From CAWBRT01 sp963696525 (GTDB lineage: Bacteria; Acidobacteriota; Terriglobia; Terriglobales; Acidobacteriaceae), in the NCBI GenBank assembly GCA_963696525.1, contig CAVOKO010000012.1:310001-374000 (forward strand): DNA of 64,000 nt, in the 5' to 3' direction. Position 1 is the stretch's first letter. The number at the start of each line of letters is the position of its first letter. Below the pieces are notes generated by a model. It was not told the origin of the DNA. It worked only from the letters and a program-made list of their open reading frames with translations, and did not search any database. The position numbers and the translations under genes are program-made. This document shows, one piece after another, positions 25,862 through 34,957 of the stretch.

Positions 25862-26686
25862 TTATTGGCCCACTCCAGTGCCTTGGGCGCTTTCGGCCAT
25901 GATCCCCGTACGCTGCTTTAAGAACTCTTCGCGAACAATCTTTTCGATTTCGGCCCTGACTCTGGTAAATTCGGCGCTCGTTTTGATGGCAGCGTGGCGG
26001 GGGCAGGGTAGCGGGATTGGCATGACCTCCCGAATCCGACCAGGGCCCGTCGCCATAATCACTACGCGCGTAGAGAGAAACGTGGCCTCCTCAACTCCGT
26101 GAGTAATGAAAATTACCGTCTTTTTTTCCTGCTCCAGGATGGTCAGCAGCGACTCTTGCATAAATTGCCTGGTTTGCGCGTCGAGAGCGCCAAAAGGTTC
26201 GTCCATCAGAAGCACTTCCGGATTGACCGCATAGGCCCGGGCGATAGCAACTCTTTGTTTCATTCCGCCCGACAGCTCCTTAGGCAATGAGCCGGCAAAG
26301 TCTTTTAGTCCGACAAGATTAATGAAGTGGTCGGCAATCTGCTTGCGTTCGGCAGCTGATGTCGCATTTGCTCGCAGGGTCAGGCCAAACTCAACGTTTT
26401 CACGAACCGTCATCCAGGGAAAAACGGCGTACTGCTGAAAGACCACGCCTCGATCGGGCCCTGGCCCGCGGATCTCGCGGTCATCGATGAGCACCTTGCC
26501 TTGGGTAGGCTCGAGGAATCCGGCGACGATATTCATCAAGGTCGTCTTCCCGCATCCCGACGGTCCGATGATGGAGATGAATTCTCCCGGTTCGACCCGC
26601 AGGTCTATTCCGCTGAGCGCAACATGCTGCCGGCCGAGCCCGACATACGTCATGCCCACTCCATCAATCAGTATCCCCTTCTGCAT
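25862..26686 (-). CDS. ABC transporter ATP-binding protein (SsuB/TauB-like)
   Basis: A 274-residue ATPase with fully consensus motifs: Walker A GPSGCGKTT, Q-loop VFQQYAVFPWMTV, signature LSGGMKQR, Walker B LLMDEPFGALD and switch His in FITHGVEEATFLS. The C-terminal RIREVMPIPLPCPR is the nitrate/sulfonate-type tail. It belongs with the permease and binding protein directly upstream in the operon and should form a conventional homodimer, unlike the second importer's pair. Confidence 0.92.
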   Translation of the reverse strand: MQKGILIDGVGMTYVGLGRQHVALSGIDLRVEPGEFISIIGPSGCGKTTLMNIVAGFLEPTQGKVLIDDREIRGPGPDRGVVFQQYAVFPWMTVRENVEFGLTLRANATSAAERKQIADHFINLVGLKDFAGSLPKELSGGMKQRVAIARAYAVNPEVLLMDEPFGALDAQTRQFMQESLLTILEQEKKTVIFITHGVEEATFLSTRVVIMATGPGRIREVMPIPLPCPRHAAIKTSAEFTRVRAEIEKIVREEFLKQRTGIMAESAQGTGVGQ

Positions 26687-26739
26687 CCTGATCTCCCGAA
26701 ATCCGAGGAGGCTCTCTCGCTAGCTTCGACCGCAATTCC

Positions 26740-27558
26740 TTAAGAGAGCTTCTCCTGCCAGGCGGTAACCCGTCGTTCTATCGCACGGACAATTCCATCC
26801 ATCATGAGCGAAATAATCCCAATGAGCAGAATGCCAAGAACCAGCGGAGGCATCTGGAAAAAGTTTTGCGCGTCCACCATCATCGCCCCGATACCCCTCT
26901 GGGCGGCAATTAGTTCCGCCGCTACCAGTGTGGCCCAGCAGACCCCGAGCGAGACCCGGGCTGCGGTGATGATGGCCGGTAACAACTGCGGCAACACAAT
27001 CTTTCTGAAGATCTCGAAGTTGGTGGCCCCGAGAGTCCTGGCCGCCCTGACGAATAGCGGATCAAGTCCCACCAGAGCCTGATAGATCACGACCAGGGCG
27101 GGAAAAAACGAGGCATAGGTCAAGACAATGATTTTGGAGGCTTCTCCGATCCCGAACAAGATGATCATCAAAGGAATGAGCGCAATCGGAGGAAGTGCCC
27201 GAAAGAAATTGATAGCAGGATCCATCAGCATCCGAACGACCCGAAACCACCCGATCAGAAACCCCAAAATGATAGCCATCACAATGCCGAGCGAAAATCC
27301 ACAGAGCACGCGCAGGAAGCTGGCATACATGTGGTACTGAAGAGAACCGTCGCGAATCATTCCGACCGCAGACTTGAGTACGGCCCCGACGGAGGGGAAT
27401 ATCTGTGGATTTACCAGCCGGAGGGCGCGTGCGCCTTCCCATAATCCCAGAAGGATCGCAAAGGAGGCTATGAAATAGCCGACGCGCTCAAGTTTGCCAC
27501 TCCATTTCTTTTCTGGTGGCCGATCTTGCGCGTTTGCCTGAATCGCTGTTCCCGCCAT
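26740..27558 (-). CDS. ABC transporter permease (SsuC/TauC family)
   Basis: A 272-residue inner-membrane permease with RALPPIALIPLMIILFGIGE and the coupling loop RAARTLGATNFEIFRKIVLP. Start ATG 27558 is chosen over an upstream in-frame codon at 27687 because GAGGAG lies 6 bp before it. The longer frame would also overlap the preceding binding-protein gene by 62 bp. It pairs with the single ATPase downstream. Confidence 0.92.
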   Translation of the reverse strand: MAGTAIQANAQDRPPEKKWSGKLERVGYFIASFAILLGLWEGARALRLVNPQIFPSVGAVLKSAVGMIRDGSLQYHMYASFLRVLCGFSLGIVMAIILGFLIGWFRVVRMLMDPAINFFRALPPIALIPLMIILFGIGEASKIIVLTYASFFPALVVIYQALVGLDPLFVRAARTLGATNFEIFRKIVLPQLLPAIITAARVSLGVCWATLVAAELIAAQRGIGAMMVDAQNFFQMPPLVLGILLIGIISLMMDGIVRAIERRVTAWQEKLS

Positions 27559-27625
27559 ATCACACTCCTCGAGGACGATCCTTTCAGCGTGGGTTCTCCC
27601 GGTTGCGGAAGGTTCAAACTGAATG

Positions 27626-28618
27626 TCAATTAGCTTTTGCGACTGATAAGAAGATGCCCGGATCGAAGAACTGACTAGGATCCACATAGTCGTGGATGGC
27701 GCCTATCTCGATGAACACATGCTCGACCTGTCCAATCCATTTGGAGACAGTGCCGTTTTCGTACAGTTTGATCCAGTCCTTGGCCTTTTCAACCTTCTCC
27801 GCCTTCCAGCTTGCCTCGATGTCGCTGAAGGGAATGTTGGAGTAAGCCTTCGCGTGAATCAGTTTGAGCGCCTCGTCCGGGTGAGCCAGAAGAAAGTCGT
27901 TGGCTTTAATCCATGCTTTGACGATTTTCTTCAGCGTTTCTTTGTTCTTCACATAATAGTCATTGCCGGCAACCCAGCCGCCGATGATGGCTGCGTTGGG
28001 GTAGAACTCCTTGGCCGAGCTGATCATCACCGCACCGGGAACTTTGTCGCGGATGGCTACATTGAATGGAGCCCAAGTGCAGACGAAGGGTACAGCGCCT
28101 GAAATGAAGGCTGAGACCGCTCCCGCCATATCCATGCTGATGATAGTCACATCTTTATTAGAGTCGAGCCCATTCGCTTTCAGCGCAGTATGCAGGAACA
28201 CTTGCGCAGTTGTTCCCTTGACGGTTGCGATCTTCTGGCCCTTCAAATCTTTAATAGACTTAGCTTTGGTCTCGGAACGGGCAAAGATCATCGCGGTGTC
28301 GTACTCAATATCGTTAATCAGGAAAATCTTCCCCATGCCGCGCGAGGGAAAGTTCGAAATTACGGCTCCCATGATGGCGGCATCGAGGCTACCCCCGCTC
28401 AGCGCCTGCATCATCGGAACGCCGGAGGTGAACGGTATGGGCTCCATTACGAGCCCCTGCTCTTTGAAGTAACCTTTTTCCATCGCAATCCAGAACTGTC
28501 CATCCACCGCGAGCGTGTGCAAGTAGCCCACCTTTACAGTTTCGGCATTCGCGGAAGACACTCCGATTCCCAAAACGAAGGACAACAACAAACCGAGCAC
28601 TAATTTTGAAGAGTTCAC
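27626..28618 (-). CDS. ABC transporter substrate-binding protein (NMT1/SsuA-like)
   Basis: A 330-residue periplasmic protein with a clear signal peptide (MNSSKLVLGLLLSFVLGIGV, cleavage after SANA). The mature sequence starts ETVKVGYLHTLAVDGQFWIA and includes GQKIATVKGTTAQVFLHTAL and AFISGAVPFVCTWAPF, typical of the SsuA/TauA family. The start is GTG 28618 with GGAGGCGATCAA upstream. It is only distantly similar to the second binding protein at 22152, so the operon appears to import two different but related ligands, or one ligand with two affinities. Confidence 0.92.
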   Translation of the reverse strand: MNSSKLVLGLLLSFVLGIGVSSANAETVKVGYLHTLAVDGQFWIAMEKGYFKEQGLVMEPIPFTSGVPMMQALSGGSLDAAIMGAVISNFPSRGMGKIFLINDIEYDTAMIFARSETKAKSIKDLKGQKIATVKGTTAQVFLHTALKANGLDSNKDVTIISMDMAGAVSAFISGAVPFVCTWAPFNVAIRDKVPGAVMISSAKEFYPNAAIIGGWVAGNDYYVKNKETLKKIVKAWIKANDFLLAHPDEALKLIHAKAYSNIPFSDIEASWKAEKVEKAKDWIKLYENGTVSKWIGQVEHVFIEIGAIHDYVDPSQFFDPGIFLSVAKAN

Positions 28619-28716
28619 TTGATCGCCTCCATGCTCACTTTTATGATTGTCATCTCAACCGCCCAAAGGACCATCGCTTTGTAATTCACCATCCCGTTTT
28701 CAAGCGCTGGGGACCA

Positions 28717-29628
28717 TCACCTCGCGGTGCGGTTTACCACGGCGTTGCTTTCCCAGATTCTGCTGAAGCTTTTCCACATGATGGCGGTGTCGCTTGCACC
28801 GAAGCCCTGTGACTGTGCCATTTCATTGACGAATTGTATGGTTCGGGCAAGCAACGGAGGAGCCTTCGCCTCCTGAGCCATTTCCACGGCCAGGCGAACG
28901 TCTTTGCAAAGCAAATCGACGGAAAACGTGGGATCTTCGAAATCCTCCGCCACGATCTTCTGGCCCAACTCCTTGAAAAGGTTGCTGACTGTACCCGCCT
29001 GGCTCGCTGTGATGGTTTCGTAGAGCAGCTTGGGCGGAATGCCGACCTTCTCGGAGACAGCCATCATCTCCGCGGTCATTGCGTTGATTGCGGAAAACAT
29101 TAGTTGATTCAAAAGCTTGATTTTGTTTCCGGAGCCGGGGCCGCCAATGGGGATACTCCTGGCGGCAATAAGGTCGAAAATCGGGGCGCACCGCTCGATA
29201 TCTTCTCGCATGCCGCCGATCGGCAGCGTCCATTTGCCGACGGTGGCCGGCCTACCGAGCACAGGCGCATCCAGATAACCGACCCCCGCTTGCTTCGCGA
29301 GATTCCACATATCGCGGCTTGTGCCAGGGTCGACCGTGCTCATGTCTACGATCGTCGATCCCGACCTTGCGGCCGAAAGGAGGCCTTCGAGCCCCGCGAC
29401 ACAAGCTCGCACCTGCTTTGGTCCGGGCAGGAACATGATCATTACATCAGCCCGTTCGGCTACATTGCGTAGGTTCGCAGCAACGGTCGCCCCAAGCGCC
29501 CTGACTTTCTCATGGGCTTCGGGGGAAACATCGAAGACGAATAATGAGTATCCCGCTTTCAGCCATTTCTCTGCGACCGTTCTTCCCATCACGCCGGCGC
29601 CAATCAATCCGAGAATTTGCGTTTGCAT
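28717..29628 (-). CDS. 3-hydroxyisobutyrate dehydrogenase-like NAD(P) oxidoreductase
   Basis: A beta-hydroxyacid dehydrogenase of 303 residues. It shows the N-terminal Rossmann motif LGLIGAGVMG, the substrate motif DAPVLGRPATVGKWTLPIGG, and the catalytic Lys in GSGNKIKLLNQLM. ATG 29628 is used because AGAGGAAAA precedes it; the frame is open far upstream but overlaps the ROK gene. The family oxidises 3-hydroxyisobutyrate, tartronate semialdehyde, L-threonate and sulfolactaldehyde-type substrates. It lies 20 bp after the ROK regulator, at the head of the catabolic series. Confidence 0.88.
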   Translation of the reverse strand: MQTQILGLIGAGVMGRTVAEKWLKAGYSLFVFDVSPEAHEKVRALGATVAANLRNVAERADVMIMFLPGPKQVRACVAGLEGLLSAARSGSTIVDMSTVDPGTSRDMWNLAKQAGVGYLDAPVLGRPATVGKWTLPIGGMREDIERCAPIFDLIAARSIPIGGPGSGNKIKLLNQLMFSAINAMTAEMMAVSEKVGIPPKLLYETITASQAGTVSNLFKELGQKIVAEDFEDPTFSVDLLCKDVRLAVEMAQEAKAPPLLARTIQFVNEMAQSQGFGASDTAIMWKSFSRIWESNAVVNRTAR

Positions 29629-29648
29629 TTTTCCTCTATCTGTCATCT

Positions 29649-30905
29649 TCACACTGCTAATTCCGCTAACTGACTCCGCTCGCCGCGCTGCTCCTGACGA
29701 TTCCCGGAATGCGCCTGCCGCAAGCTGAGCCGCTCCGAGAACACGAGTTCGGATAGCGCGAGAAGGGCCGCGGCGTGGCAATCGTCTATCGTGCTGATCA
29801 TTACGAGGTCGGCCAGCCCTGGAAGCTTCTCCGACAGCGCCATCTTGAAGCCCTTCTGATAGCTGGAGGAGCAACCGAGTGGGCCAGCAAGCAGAATCTG
29901 CTCCGGATCCACTGCAACCGCTACACCCATCAACGCTTTTCCAAGATACTGGCCGGCACGGAGCAAGACCTGGTTGGTGCGCGCGTCGCCTGTAGCCGCA
30001 ACGTGGAGCACTTCGTCGAGTTGGGCTCGGTTTTCTCGATAGTCGGCCGGAGAAGGTATCAGACTGGTAGCCTTGCCAAGGTCAGCCAGTACGGCGCCTC
30101 CGGATGAAACTGTGTTCAGACATCCGATCCGGCCGCAAGAGCAAACGCGCGTCTGCCCTCGGACTGGCATGTGGCCAATATGGCCGGCCCGGAAGCGAGA
30201 GCCGCGAATGAGGTGGCCATCCAGGAATAAGCTGCCGCCCAGCCCGGCGGCGCTTCGGAAAAAAAGCACATTGCTTTTTCCTCTGCCGATCCCGAAGCGG
30301 ACTTCAGCCAATAGCAGAGCATTGTCTATATTCTCCACCACCACCGGCAGGTCAAATGCACGTTGCAGTGGCGCTGCAATGTCCGTAAAGCCCCATCCCA
30401 GAAACGGCGCGGTGAGAACCGTTCCCTTGCGGCGATCAACCACTCCGCCGATCACCACTCCAAGACCAAGCACACGCCTGCGATCAACACCGGCTTCGGC
30501 AATTAGATCTCTGATCGCCTCGCAGCGCACAGCGATTGCGCGGGTGCTGCCGGCGAGACTGTCCAATTCGAATGGGCGGCGTAAGACAACTTCCCCGCGA
30601 ATGTCCACCAGGGACACAGACGGCTTATACGCATTAATGCTGAGCCCTACTACGTACGCGCCCTTGGCCGCCAAACTTAGCGTGGTTTGGCGTCTGCCGG
30701 GCGAGTTGGACGGAGATTTTTCGCCCTCGTCGACTAAACCGGCCGTTATCAACTCGCGCACGATGCGGGTCACGCCCATCAGGGAAAGGCCAAGCACCTT
30801 TGCGATCTGGGTGCGGGAGAGGGCTTCGCCTTTCTGAATCTCGAGCAGCACGCGGGCGCGATTGCGGCGCCGCAGCCTGCTATGGCCGAGTAAACGCGGG
30901 TCCAT
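29649..30905 (-). CDS. ROK-family transcriptional regulator (NagC/XylR type)
   Basis: A 418-residue repressor. Residues 15-70 form a winged helix-turn-helix (LSRTQIAKVLGLSLMGVTRI). From about 85 onward the ROK sugar-kinase-like fold follows, with GLGVVIGGVVD, RAGHIGHMPV and the zinc motif CSCGRIGCLNT. In that motif the usual terminal Glu (CxCGxxGCxE) is Asn-Thr, so kinase activity is unlikely and ligand geometry may differ. It is the first gene of the minus-strand series and faces the divergent hydrolase gene at 31378. It likely controls both from the shared intergenic region. Confidence 0.9.
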   Translation of the reverse strand: MDPRLLGHSRLRRRNRARVLLEIQKGEALSRTQIAKVLGLSLMGVTRIVRELITAGLVDEGEKSPSNSPGRRQTTLSLAAKGAYVVGLSINAYKPSVSLVDIRGEVVLRRPFELDSLAGSTRAIAVRCEAIRDLIAEAGVDRRRVLGLGVVIGGVVDRRKGTVLTAPFLGWGFTDIAAPLQRAFDLPVVVENIDNALLLAEVRFGIGRGKSNVLFFRSAAGLGGSLFLDGHLIRGSRFRAGHIGHMPVRGQTRVCSCGRIGCLNTVSSGGAVLADLGKATSLIPSPADYRENRAQLDEVLHVAATGDARTNQVLLRAGQYLGKALMGVAVAVDPEQILLAGPLGCSSSYQKGFKMALSEKLPGLADLVMISTIDDCHAAALLALSELVFSERLSLRQAHSGNRQEQRGERSQLAELAV

Positions 30906-31377
30906 TGATTAATATCTCTCTGTGAGTTATTAATTATTCGGAGCAATTACACAGCTCACCTGACCTCTTGTCAAGTGGAGATTCAGGGCATCGATCCAGA
31001 ATTTGTGAACTTGATCGCTCGCGTGGCCAGGTCACTGCGGTGCGTCGAGTGCTCTGTGAAATTGAGGGGCCATTGAAGTAGCATCGTGAACTTATTGTCA
31101 TATTGCGTGAACAGGGGCCATCTCTGAACGGATTGTTTGGAATACTAAGTCCAACCGAGAAGTGCTTTGGCCGGAGGCAGCGACTAAGAAATTGACAAAT
31201 CAATTACAGGGTGCTAACCCATACGAGTATTTACCAGATTGTGAAAAAGCGAAAGGGCAAGGTTAAAGCGGCTCAATTAGTGCCCGTTAGCACTGTAGAG
31301 GACGATGTAAGTGTGCTATTAAAAAGGTATTACCAAATACTATCATGGTTAAATTAACAGGCTAGGACATTGAACGA
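30906..31377. promoter_or_regulatory. Divergent regulatory region between ROK gene and hydrolase gene
   Basis: No gene is seen in these 472 bp. Two dyads stand out. One is AATTGACAAATCAATT at 31190-31205 (6-bp arms, 4-base spacer), which contains a TTGACA that could serve as a -35 box toward 31378. The other is two ATTAAT hexamers about 15 bp apart just upstream of the ROK start (about 30907-30935). GTATT-ACCA-AATAC near 31328 is a third, weaker dyad. Which are operators is unknown. Confidence 0.4.
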
Positions 31378-33342
31378 ATGAAAACTCCCCGAAAAGTATT
31401 GTTCCTTGGATTGGATGCGGCTTTGCCGGACCTTATCACGAAGTTCGCCGATGAAGGGAACTTGCCCAATATAGCCAAACTCATGGACAAAGGCATTTTC
31501 TCTAGGATCGAGACGGTTTTCCCGCCGCTTACGGCAGCGGCGTGGTCGGCCATTGTAGCCGGCGCTGGTGCCGGCACTGCGGGCATTCCCAGCCTAATGG
31601 TAAAGCTACCAAACGAGGAATTGGACCACTGGCATACCTCTTTTGATAGAGATATGCTGCTGGCCGAGACGTTGTGGGAGGTGGGGGAAGAATCGGGCAA
31701 GAAGGTTGCCCTTGTCAACTGGCCGGTGACTTTTCCCATGGGGGCGATCAAAAACAAAGGCAGCGTGCAGGTGGCCGGTTCCTTAAATCCGCCATTCCGC
31801 TATTTCTACATGCCGCTTTGGGACGTGGCCAGCAGCGCGATATTTTCCACCGAGAAGCTGGCGTGCAATCAGATACCGGGACGGGCAGTTGTAATTGAGC
31901 CAAAGCCGGCCGACGGCTGGAGAAACTTGCCGAGTTCTGTCGCAACCCCGTTAGAGTTTGAGATTACAGTCCCCCCGACCTATGTTCCGGGTATTCGCTA
32001 TCAGGTTCTTTTGGTGGACACCGTTGGACGTGGCTATGACCAGGTTTTGGTATGCCGGGGCAAAGACGCGAATAGTCCTGTTGCCACTATCAAGACCGGA
32101 GGATGCGGTCCTTGGATTACTGAGACGTTCGAGGCCAGAGATGGCAGAAGGAAGGGCCGCTTCAGATTTCAGCTCTTCGAGCTTTCGCCGGATGGAAAGC
32201 GAATAAGACTATACCAATCTGCCATCAACACTGCGGAAAAATACACAATACCGGAAGATTTGACAGAGAAAATCGAGCGGGTAGCCGGCACGTTCATGGA
32301 AGTGGATGACCCGTGGGCCTTTATGGACGGCTGGATGCCCGCCGAGTGCTACATCGAACAACTTGGCCTTCACGCTAATTGGTGGGGAAAGACGACGGGC
32401 CATGTGCTGGAAACGGTGGAATGGGATATGGCGTTTTCCTGGGTCGGTACCATCGATCATATTCAGCATGTTCTCTATGGCGGCATAGAACCTAAGTCCC
32501 GGGTCTATGATCCCGCCAGGTACGAGTGGTGCATGGATGCGATCAGAACGACATATAAGCAGGTCGATGACAATATCGGTAAGATTCTGCGGAAGGTGAA
32601 TCTGGAGGATACCCTAGTTATTCTTGTTTCCGATCACGGCTTTACTCATCTTGACTGGAATCCTTATGTCAAACAGCACCTTTCCGACGCTGGACTCCTC
32701 GAATATATCCTTGACCTCACCACGGATGATCCAAGCAATCTCAAGATTGCTTGGTCGCAGACCAAGTGTCACCCTCTCGAACCGTGCCACGCCCATGTCT
32801 TTATCAATCTTAAAGGCCGGGATCCCCACGGTATAGTGGAACCGGAAGATTACGAAAAGGTTCAGGCTGAGATAATTGACGCTTTGTACAGCATAAAAAA
32901 TCCCGAGACGGGTGAGCCGGCCGTCGCATTGGCGCTAACGAAGAAGGAGGCAGGCACCGTGGGGATACTCGAGGGCAAGGGGTTCGATCGAGTTGGCGAT
33001 GTGATTTACGCCTGGAAACCGGGGTTCATGTCGCACCCGTTTATCTATCGGGTTGCCATCAAATACCGGGACGGGTCAGAACGGACTATCAGCAACCCGG
33101 AGAAATTTGAGCCGGCAAGGCTGTGCGGTAACTTCACCGGTGTTCACCTGGCCTTGCCGTCACTGCCGGAAATGCACGCGGTCTTGCTGATGATCGGACC
33201 TGGCATAGTCAAATATGTCCGGAAGCATCCTGCCAGGATCATAGATATTGCTCCTACCGTCGCGAAGATGATGAATATGCGAGTTCCACGCGATGCGGAG
33301 GGGGGAGTGCTTTATGATGTTTTGGACAAGATTGAGGGATAA
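31378..33342 (+). CDS. Alkaline-phosphatase-superfamily phosphodiesterase/pyrophosphatase-like protein
   Basis: A 654-residue protein without signal peptide. Metal-site motifs of type I phosphodiesterases/nucleotide pyrophosphatases are in order. FLGLDAALPDL supplies the first Asp and FPPLTAAAWSAIVAG the nucleophile Thr; WVGTIDHIQHVLYG is the Asp-x-x-x-His pair, LVSDHGFTHLDWN the Asp-His pair, and TGVHLALPS the last His. The region from about 170 to 310 is an insertion with no recognised motif. Close relatives act on nucleotides, phosphodiesters, phosphonates or sulfate esters. Divergent placement from the ROK operon suggests it releases the compound imported by that operon; this is inferred. 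Confidence 0.8.
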   Translation: MKTPRKVLFLGLDAALPDLITKFADEGNLPNIAKLMDKGIFSRIETVFPPLTAAAWSAIVAGAGAGTAGIPSLMVKLPNEELDHWHTSFDRDMLLAETLWEVGEESGKKVALVNWPVTFPMGAIKNKGSVQVAGSLNPPFRYFYMPLWDVASSAIFSTEKLACNQIPGRAVVIEPKPADGWRNLPSSVATPLEFEITVPPTYVPGIRYQVLLVDTVGRGYDQVLVCRGKDANSPVATIKTGGCGPWITETFEARDGRRKGRFRFQLFELSPDGKRIRLYQSAINTAEKYTIPEDLTEKIERVAGTFMEVDDPWAFMDGWMPAECYIEQLGLHANWWGKTTGHVLETVEWDMAFSWVGTIDHIQHVLYGGIEPKSRVYDPARYEWCMDAIRTTYKQVDDNIGKILRKVNLEDTLVILVSDHGFTHLDWNPYVKQHLSDAGLLEYILDLTTDDPSNLKIAWSQTKCHPLEPCHAHVFINLKGRDPHGIVEPEDYEKVQAEIIDALYSIKNPETGEPAVALALTKKEAGTVGILEGKGFDRVGDVIYAWKPGFMSHPFIYRVAIKYRDGSERTISNPEKFEPARLCGNFTGVHLALPSLPEMHAVLLMIGPGIVKYVRKHPARIIDIAPTVAKMMNMRVPRDAEGGVLYDVLDKIEG

Positions 33343-34049
33343 CTAGAGTTGGGCGTTGTGCGCAAACAGCGACGAGTTTCGATCCTCACGATCTGTAATC
33401 GGTGTCTCCGGCTACTATGTCGCTGAGCGCATGGCGGCACCGGACCGTTGCTACGAAAGAAGTAACATCACGTCCGTTTCCGGAAGGGGAACGGCGGCGG
33501 GGCGGCCAGAGAATCCGGCTCTTTCTTCTACGTTGCAGTCGCCAGACTCCGGCGACCGGCGGCGGAAGACGGGAATGAGCTCCTGAATCGACTGTCTTTG
33601 TATCTTCTATATATCCCCCATTTCCCAGGACCCGGATTTCGGCGCTTGCGAGAGAACCCGATTCACGCGTAGCCTGATCAGGCCCGACTTCCGCAGCCTG
33701 GAGGCCGGTAGAAGAAGCACAAGAAAAGCCCGGTGTGCCGCCGTATATGCCAGCCTACGGGAGCGCCGAACATCGGCGCGTACCAAGACGTCCGCCACAG
33801 ACTCCAGCGTTTTCGGCCCGACATCTTTACATCCCGCTGACGAGTCATTGACATTGAGACATTGAAAATCGAGACATTGCCGCCGAACCACGCGCGCGCG
33901 AAGGGCCGCAGGCCGGCGGCCGGAAGCGCATCCTCGATCTATACGAGGAACGAAGAACAGGTGGCGCGGCGCCGAGAAACCATACACAGTGACACGACCT
34001 ATCAGGAGAAACCACCCATGGCATGAAGAACCCGGCGGGGAATGCTTCG
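33343..34049. other. Gene-poor stretch before the recombinase element
   Basis: About 700 bp with no reading frame I can support on either strand. Frames such as that at 33607-34203 (-) are Arg-rich, lack family features and have no ribosome site. The sequence may be relic DNA left by mobile-element activity. Confidence 0.5.
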
Positions 34050-34105
34050 TTGTTGGATCCGCCGGAGGTTTTATCCCAGCAGGCTGTACAGGTGGTATTG
34101 GTGAG
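34050..34105 (+). repeat. 56-bp segment shared with element B (inverted copy at 44215-44270)
   Basis: It begins TTGTTGGATCCGCC and ends GGTATTGGTGAG. It matches the reverse complement of 44215-44270 at 54 of 56 positions. It lies immediately before the palindrome and small ORF of the resolvase element in both copies, so it may be part of the recombination region or an element end. Confidence 0.75.
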
Positions 34106-34117
34106 CGCAAGGTTAAT

Positions 34118-34130
34118 ATATCTAAGATAT
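34118..34130 (+). promoter_or_regulatory. 13-bp palindrome upstream of resolvase operon (element A)
   Basis: ATATCTAAGATAT is symmetric around its central A. It is 18 bp before the small-ORF ATG at 34149. The same 13-mer lies upstream of element B at 44187-44199. It is a candidate crossover/res subsite for the serine recombinase or an operator for the small ORF product. Confidence 0.5.
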
Positions 34131-34148
34131 GTTGTACGATTTTGCTAT

Positions 34149-34313
34149 ATGGCCCCACATATCTCCGAGCTTGAGTTTGCCCGCCGCTGTTTCGAGTTCG
34201 CATGGTTCCGGGAGCTGCTGTCTGTCAGCCCCGACTGGATGAAGTTGTTTGAGATTCACTACGAACTGGTTTCTGTGGAACGCCGGTTACGTCTCCTGCG
34301 TAGGGCTGCATGA
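34149..34313 (+). CDS. Small protein coupled to serine recombinase
   Basis: A 54-residue protein beginning MAPHISELEFARRCFEFAWF and containing DWMKLFEIHYELVSVERRLR. It is not recognised. It is predicted to be helical and basic at the C-terminus (RRLRLLRRAA). Its TGA overlaps the recombinase ATG as ATGA, so translation is coupled. The inverted copy B keeps the DWMKLFEIH core but has a different N-terminal half. A role as regulator or accessory DNA-binding factor of the recombinase is possible. Confidence 0.6.
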   Translation: MAPHISELEFARRCFEFAWFRELLSVSPDWMKLFEIHYELVSVERRLRLLRRAA

Positions 34314-34957
34314 AGCGCGCCGTCTTCTACCTGCGGGTTTCGACCGTCGACCAGCACCCCGAATCCCAGCTGTATGACCTGCGCCAACTGGTGGCCCAGC
34401 ATGGCTATGAGATCGTGCACGAGTATACTGACCGGATCAGCGGCGTCAAGGCAAAGCGTCCCAGCCTGGATCGGATGATGGCCGACGCCCGCCGCGGCCG
34501 TTTTGATGTCGTCCTGGTCTGGGCCTGTGACCGCCTGGCGCGTTCGGTTCGACACTTCCTGGAGGTCCTGGACGAGCTGAACCGGCTGAACATCGAGTTC
34601 CTCAGCTACCGGGAAAATATCGATACCGGCGGACCGCTCGGCCGGGCGATCGTGGTCATCGTCGGCGCCATTGCCGAACTGGAACGCAACTTGATTGTCG
34701 AGCGGGTGCGTGCCGGCATGCGGCGCGCCAGACTCGACGGTCAGCACATCGGCCGCCAGCCGTTGGAGCTGGGCGAGGCCGCTATCGTCCGGGACCGCGC
34801 CCAAGGGTTGACCCTGCGGCAGGTCGCGCGAACCCACCTGATCTCGACCGCCACCGTCAGAAAGGTCCTCAACCGTGCCGATTCGCCCCGTGTGAAAAGG
34901 GTCGAAATCGACCCCTCTGGGACCCGCATAAATACAGGGCCGGAAACGGCCGCTTAG
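34310..34957 (+). CDS. Serine recombinase (resolvase/invertase family)
   Basis: A 215-residue small serine recombinase. The catalytic Ser is in YLRVSTVDQ (residues 7-15), with the conserved GVKAKRPSLDRMMADARRG and VWACDRLARS arginine-rich active-site blocks. AELERNLIVERVRAGMRRAR forms the long E helix. The C-terminal helix-turn-helix (LTLRQVARTHLISTATVRKVL) binds DNA. Length and order match Tn3-resolvase/Hin-type enzymes, which resolve cointegrates or invert segments. A truncated, inverted copy of the same gene lies at 43713-44009, about 9 kb away, with the repeat-protein gene between. Confidence 0.93.
   Translation: MKRAVFYLRVSTVDQHPESQLYDLRQLVAQHGYEIVHEYTDRISGVKAKRPSLDRMMADARRGRFDVVLVWACDRLARSVRHFLEVLDELNRLNIEFLSYRENIDTGGPLGRAIVVIVGAIAELERNLIVERVRAGMRRARLDGQHIGRQPLELGEAAIVRDRAQGLTLRQVARTHLISTATVRKVLNRADSPRVKRVEIDPSGTRINTGPETAA

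Noticed and set aside
33607..34203. 198-codon minus-strand frame in the gap before the recombinase
   Set aside because: No ribosome site, no homology features, Arg/Ser-rich composition, and it runs antisense into the recombinase element.
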